Positions 18,962 through 22,290 of a stretch of 22,290 nucleotides of DNA are shown here, piece by piece. Made by a program: the position numbers and the translations under genes. A model generated the notes under the pieces. It did no database searches, was not told the origin of the DNA, and saw nothing but the letters and a program-made list of their open reading frames with translations. Position 1 is the stretch's first letter; the number at the start of each line of letters is the position of its first letter. The DNA comes from Cymbomonas tetramitiformis (taxonomy: Eukaryota; Chlorophyta; Pyramimonadophyceae; Pyramimonadales; Pyramimonadaceae). The stretch is from the NCBI GenBank assembly GCA_001247695.2, contig LGRX02015659.1:1-22290 (forward strand), given 5' to 3'.

Positions 18962-19122
18962 GTAGCAGCGCGATAGAGGACTGATCCTGGCGGGATCTTT
19001 TGCCGCCGCCCAGGGTTGCGCGTGTGCTGTAACGTGCTGGACGTGCTTATTTTTTGTAGTTTGAATGAAAGTTTTTTCGAATGGTAGCAGCGCGACTGGA
19101 GACTATCCCCGGCGGGATCTTT
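18962..19122 (+). repeat. Direct repeat pair with conserved hairpin potential
   Basis: About 39 bp at 18962-19000 match 19084-19122, sharing GTAGCAGCGCGA, GA(G)GACT and GGCGGGATCTTT. In each copy an ATCCT or ATCCC pairs with the following (G)GGAT to make a short stem around a GGC-containing loop. The second copy is followed by another stem, GGTCT-TTGC-AGACC. The surrounding 600 bp is T-rich on the plus strand and has no long frame. Confidence 0.55.
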
Positions 19123-19199
19123 CCCCGGTCTTTGCAGACCATGCTATGGCATATAGTTTGCTGTGTCATCGTACGTTGTTTTTCGTGAATCTATACTAT

Positions 19200-19860
19200 C
19201 GTTAGAGTCTGCTTGTCGGTTGAAATTCTTGTTGCGTGCGTTCTCCACCATACTAATAATGGCTTGACTATGCGTGTAGGTAGTGTGATGCTTCTTGAAA
19301 GAGCTCATCTTTAAGTCCTTCTTTCAACATTCCTATAGGCATAAAACAACCGAGAGTTGCAGCCTGGCCTGCGTACTTCATAGGATGCTTAAGGTTGTAG
19401 GTCCAGCTGTTGCGTAATCAAACTAGTAAGTTGAAATGTCTGTATGTAGATAACATAGTCAAATGTAAGTATTAATTGCTTGTTTGTTTATTGTGCAAAA
19501 GTATGAATTCATGCTATCGAAATTTTGAGGAGTGCTGCATAAAGCATAGCCAAAGGCTTGCAAAGTTCGGATAATCCCCAGCACAAATGCCAAATATAAA
19601 CCGTGTTCTAGACGTTGTATACATCAACTTTTGAAATGTTTGATTATCAAGTTATCAACATATCAGAGTTATGGGACTCATGCATTAAGATTAAGCAATA
19701 GCAAAATACTTAAGTCAGAAGCTATGGAATACACTATTGTGACTGGAATTTCCCAAAATTTCCCGACAAGTAAGATGTGTTCATGGCATGCTTAACAAAT
19801 TAAATTGCAGATCTTAATGCACATATGCATATTTTCTTTCAACTTGGTGGTGTCAGCGAC
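19200..19860. other. A+T-rich intergenic, no gene seen
   Basis: Downstream flank of the rhodanese-like gene. No frame, repeat or RNA gene recognised. Confidence 0.45.
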
Positions 19861-19892
19861 CGAAAATGCAGCATGATCCTATCCTCATAAAA

Positions 19893-19897
19893 TTACA
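19893..19897 (-). terminator. Candidate poly(A) signal TGTAA of the rhodanese-like gene
   Basis: TGTAA on the minus strand lies about 60 bp past the stop codon at 19956-19958. TGTAA is the usual poly(A) signal in chlorophyte algae. A 5-bp match is weak evidence by itself. Confidence 0.35.
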
Positions 19898-19930
19898 CCA
19901 AATTGCAAACAGTGCATACGGAATCAAGAA

Positions 19931-19994
19931 TCAGCCCACACGGTGGGATTCTCATTTATCCATCAGCCCACACGGTGGGATTCTCATTTATCCA
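19931..19994. repeat. 32-bp tandem duplication spanning a stop codon
   Basis: Two identical 32-bp units, 19931-19962 and 19963-19994, cover the last coding bases and the stop of the rhodanese-like gene. Because 32 is not a multiple of three, the reading frame changes at the junction, so the present stop (TAA at 19956-19958) lies in the downstream copy. Without the duplication the frame would end one codon later in sequence terms as Asp-Ser-TGA. Confidence 0.9.
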
Positions 19995-21671
19995 TCTTCC
20001 CACAAAACGCTGCCTTGGTTCGCCTTTTGGGTCCCACATAAGGTCCCATGCTGGCCATCCTCCCTCCACCTCTACCAGTGCTTCAAATGCACAGTCTGTC
20101 ATTGGGCCGTCCATTGCGGTTTCAAATTCTTTGGCGCCTATCAAATCTGGCCCCGGTCCAAACACTAGCAACTTGATTGAAGAAGGATTCGGGAAAGCTG
20201 CCGAAAGTTCATCATTTAGAAGCGGGCTGACAACTGCATCGCTGAGGCCTCTCAGCTCCACTGCCGGCACGTTCATTGCAGACAATGAGGAACCCTGCGG
20301 ATATCAGCCCGTGTTTTCATAAGTGCTCATCGATGGCTCTTACTTCGCTTACTTCGATGCTCTTCCTCCGGTTTTAGTTATTTTAGAATGAACACGTTGC
20401 TAGATGTCGGACACCAAAATAGTAACAATGATGATGATTGCTTGGTACTAGACTTTATGCAATCAACTGAGATGAATGACATGCATCAGATCGATGTTAA
20501 CATTATCCAAATGGACAACCCCGATTGAGGAAAAACTGCCTGCGACAAAAAGACATAGCGCATAGAGAGCTTCCTCTCTACCGCTTGAGGGCCTCATCAA
20601 ATGGACCTCGCTAGTTCTCGGGGTGGAAGTAGAATGCTTTGGTAGGTGGGTACAACTCAAGGAAAATCAAGCATAGAGACATGAAAAGCAAGTGGAGGAC
20701 CACGCATTCCACAAATTAAGGAATCATGGAGCTCGTTCATATGGGGGGAAATGCAAATGCTATTCATACTTCAAGCAAGGGGCATGGCTTATGACGTGAT
20801 AGGGGCAAGTGCATCAATAGATAGAGGGGGGCATATTTTCCACATGAAAGGGAGAGTGAGAGACGCGCAAGCTTCTCACGGATAGCAGGAGACGGTGGTC
20901 GCTAGTGCACATCTTCTATGAACATCCTCTATGCATGACTACCAGCAATGAGGTGAATTAGACCAGAAGACTTGCCCGCTGGAACTCTCTCTTTGATCGC
21001 ATGTCAACGAGCACGAAGCCCTCCTCATTGATTAGCCGCATCCCCTCCTGTGCCGCTTCCTTCTGCCATTTACACACCTCCTCCTGCTTCTGCTGCGGCT
21101 CCTCCGCATCATCATCTTCGTCATCCACCCACTCCCACTCGTCGTCGTCGTCGTCGTCATCTTCGCGATGACTCGCAGTCGCCCGCGTGTTATTGGTTGG
21201 GTCCGACCCTCCGTCTCCAACCGCATACGCCCCAAATTCACTCTCTTCGTCGCCGCTGTCGGTCCAAAGGGTGGGGTTGTCGCTCTTCCAGCTTCCCACC
21301 ATATGGTTGCGGGGCTCGCCATTGGGGCGGAATTCATAGTCCCACGCCCCCCACCCACCCATTACCTCCACCACCGTGGTATACCCACACTCGCTCATCG
21401 CTTTGAGCAGCGCGGCCTCTCCCAGCTCCTTCCCGGCGCCATCTGCCACAAGCACTAGCAGCTTTGCTGAGGCTGGCTCTGGAAATTCCGCCGCAAGGTC
21501 ACTGAGGAACGTGCTGCTTGCAGAGACATCGCTCAGTCCTTGTAACACAATCGCAGGCACGCTCACCGCTTGCTTAGATGCTTCCCTCTGGAACTCGCGT
21601 GTTGAGCGCATGTCCACCAGTTTGAAGCCATCCGAGTCCATCAGTGCCTGCGCTCCGCCAGCACTGTTGAC
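19956..21671 (-). CDS. Tandem rhodanese-like protein, non-catalytic, with acidic linker
   Basis: Join 21671-20976 and 20294-19956: 344 residues plus a stop. Domain 1 (about residues 5-130) has GFKLVDMRSTREFQR, VPAIVLQGLSD and VEVMGGWGAWD. A linker follows with a run of seven Asp and WEWVDDEDDD. Domain 2 (about 200-344) has GFVLVDMRSKREFQR, VPAVELRGLSD and VEVEGGWPAWD. The two align closely, so one arose from the other. Rhodaneses need a Cys at the start of the active-site loop; here the loops read LVLVADGAGKE and LVFGPGPDLIG, so neither should transfer sulfur. A binding or scaffold role is likely, as in some plastid rhodanese-like proteins. Splicing removes 681 bp with a GC donor (CGG|GCAAGT) and a CCGCAG acceptor. 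Confidence 0.87.
20295..20975 (-). other. GC-AG intron of the rhodanese-like gene
   Basis: The donor reads GG|GCAAGT, which is the consensus expected of GC introns outside the GT itself; the acceptor is CCGCAG|GGT. Joining gives REFQR-GSSLSAMNVPAV, which aligns without gap to REFQR-EASKQAVSVPAI of domain 1. That agreement fixes both splice sites. Unspliced reading would stop five codons past the donor. Confidence 0.8.
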
Positions 21672-22020
21672 CTTAGAGAAAAAGAGTCCATCAGTGATGG
21701 CGGGTTGCCAGCCTGTTGCCAGCCTGAGTAGGTACAAGAATATGGATGAATGGTGGAGCAAGTGGAGGCGAGTGGTAGACCTTCCCTTTCGTGGAGCTGA
21801 CTTGAGACCAAGGCGAAGTTGCCACAGGTAAAGCTGAAGCCTTGCGTCGCCGTCTCCGTTTCTGGCCATACCACCCTCAATCTGCGTCGATTCCTTGGAA
21901 ACGAGCCAAGTGCACGGGAGCGCCGCCGCACGTCTCGAGGATTGGCTACAAGGAGGACATCAAGCAACCCTCAGAATTGGAAGTTCCCATATCTTTGCAA
22001 ACATTAGGGCGCTGGTACGA
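21672..22020 (-). CDS. Unresolved 5' end of the rhodanese-like gene
   Basis: Two models fit. In the first, translation starts at the ATG at 21869 and reads straight through, adding 66 residues rich in Leu, Arg and Ser that could be a targeting peptide. In the second, an intron from GGGAAG|GTCTAC (after 21781) to CTCTTTTTCTCTAAG (before 21671) joins a basic Ser/Lys segment (ASALPVATSPWSQVSSTKGK) in frame. The strong pyrimidine tract before 21671 favours splicing. No ATG lies in the upstream frame before a stop, so a further 5' exon would then be needed. An 11-bp duplication (TTGCCAGCCTG) lies at about 21704-21726. Confidence 0.45.
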
Positions 22021-22184
22021 GAAATAAGCTGTTGGGCCTTTCACACAATTGAGAAGGACTTGCTCACGGCAAACGGTTCACACAACACAGCAAATTGCAT
22101 CACAGCGAATCTGGTCTTGCATGCATACTACCGTGCGCCCAAGTAAGGTGCATTACATCTACCAGGTGTTTGCGAGAGTCTCGG

Positions 22185-22290
22185 CGATCATCCCTCCGTT
22201 GAATCCACACCCTCTTCATGCAAGAGCCTTGCCGATCATCCCTCCGTTAAATCCACGCCCTCTTCATGCAAGAGCCTTGCCGATCATCCC
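22185..22290. repeat. 48-bp minisatellite running off the window
   Basis: CGATCATCCCTCCGTT recurs at 22185, 22233 and 22281, with period 48 and few differences between units. The unit length equals 16 codons and the plus strand is open in it, so a repetitive coding region cannot be excluded. The third copy is cut by the window edge. Confidence 0.85.

Noticed and set aside
19903..20322. 139-codon plus-strand frame
   Set aside because: It is antisense to rhodanese-like domain 2, whose homology with domain 1 fixes the minus strand as coding.
21050..21458. Plus-strand frames rich in Pro, Arg and His
   Set aside because: Antisense to the acidic linker and domain 1 of the rhodanese-like gene; the Arg/His runs mirror Asp/Glu codons.
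1..22290. CRISPR array or bacterial operon
   Set aside because: The repeats are tandem without spacers or dispersed singly, and genes are split by spliceosomal introns.

Overview
The window looks like nuclear DNA of a green alga, probably a prasinophyte-type chlorophyte. The genes are split by GT-AG introns. Three of the ten donors I could place read GTGCG(C/T), a form common in green algae. Introns are strongly pyrimidine-rich on the coding strand, and there is much repeat and degenerate transposon sequence. No bacterial operon structure, Shine-Dalgarno pattern or CRISPR array is visible. The species assignment is inference only.

Layout. 1-800 is repeat-rich, with two weak candidate exons, one proline-rich. 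805-3477 (minus strand) is a 5'-truncated, frameshifted retroelement of the tyrosine-recombinase (DIRS-like) class. It has the end of reverse transcriptase, RNase H, a Tudor-like module and a tyrosine recombinase, and is flanked by two short direct repeats. 4008-12879 (plus strand) is the main gene: ten exons joined in phase encode at least 782 residues. These contain seven SBBP-type beta-propeller repeats, a proline-rich linker, an alpha/beta juxtamembrane region, one transmembrane helix and an 88-residue tail. The start of this gene was not found. Its fourth intron is about 3.1 kb and carries several nested repeats.

12880-19955 is a gene-poor, compositionally mixed stretch with palindromes, inverted repeats, direct repeats with conserved hairpin potential, and only anonymous ORFs. 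19956 to about 21781 (minus strand) is a gene with two rhodanese-like domains, both lacking the catalytic cysteine, joined by a very acidic linker and interrupted by a GC-AG intron. A 32-bp tandem duplication spans its stop codon. The window ends inside a 48-bp minisatellite.

I see no functional link between the two intact genes, which are divergent in type and separated by 7 kb. The main unusual object is the SBBP receptor-like protein: a repeat family known mainly from bacteria, here built from intron-separated, repeat-phased exons and mounted on a single-pass membrane anchor.
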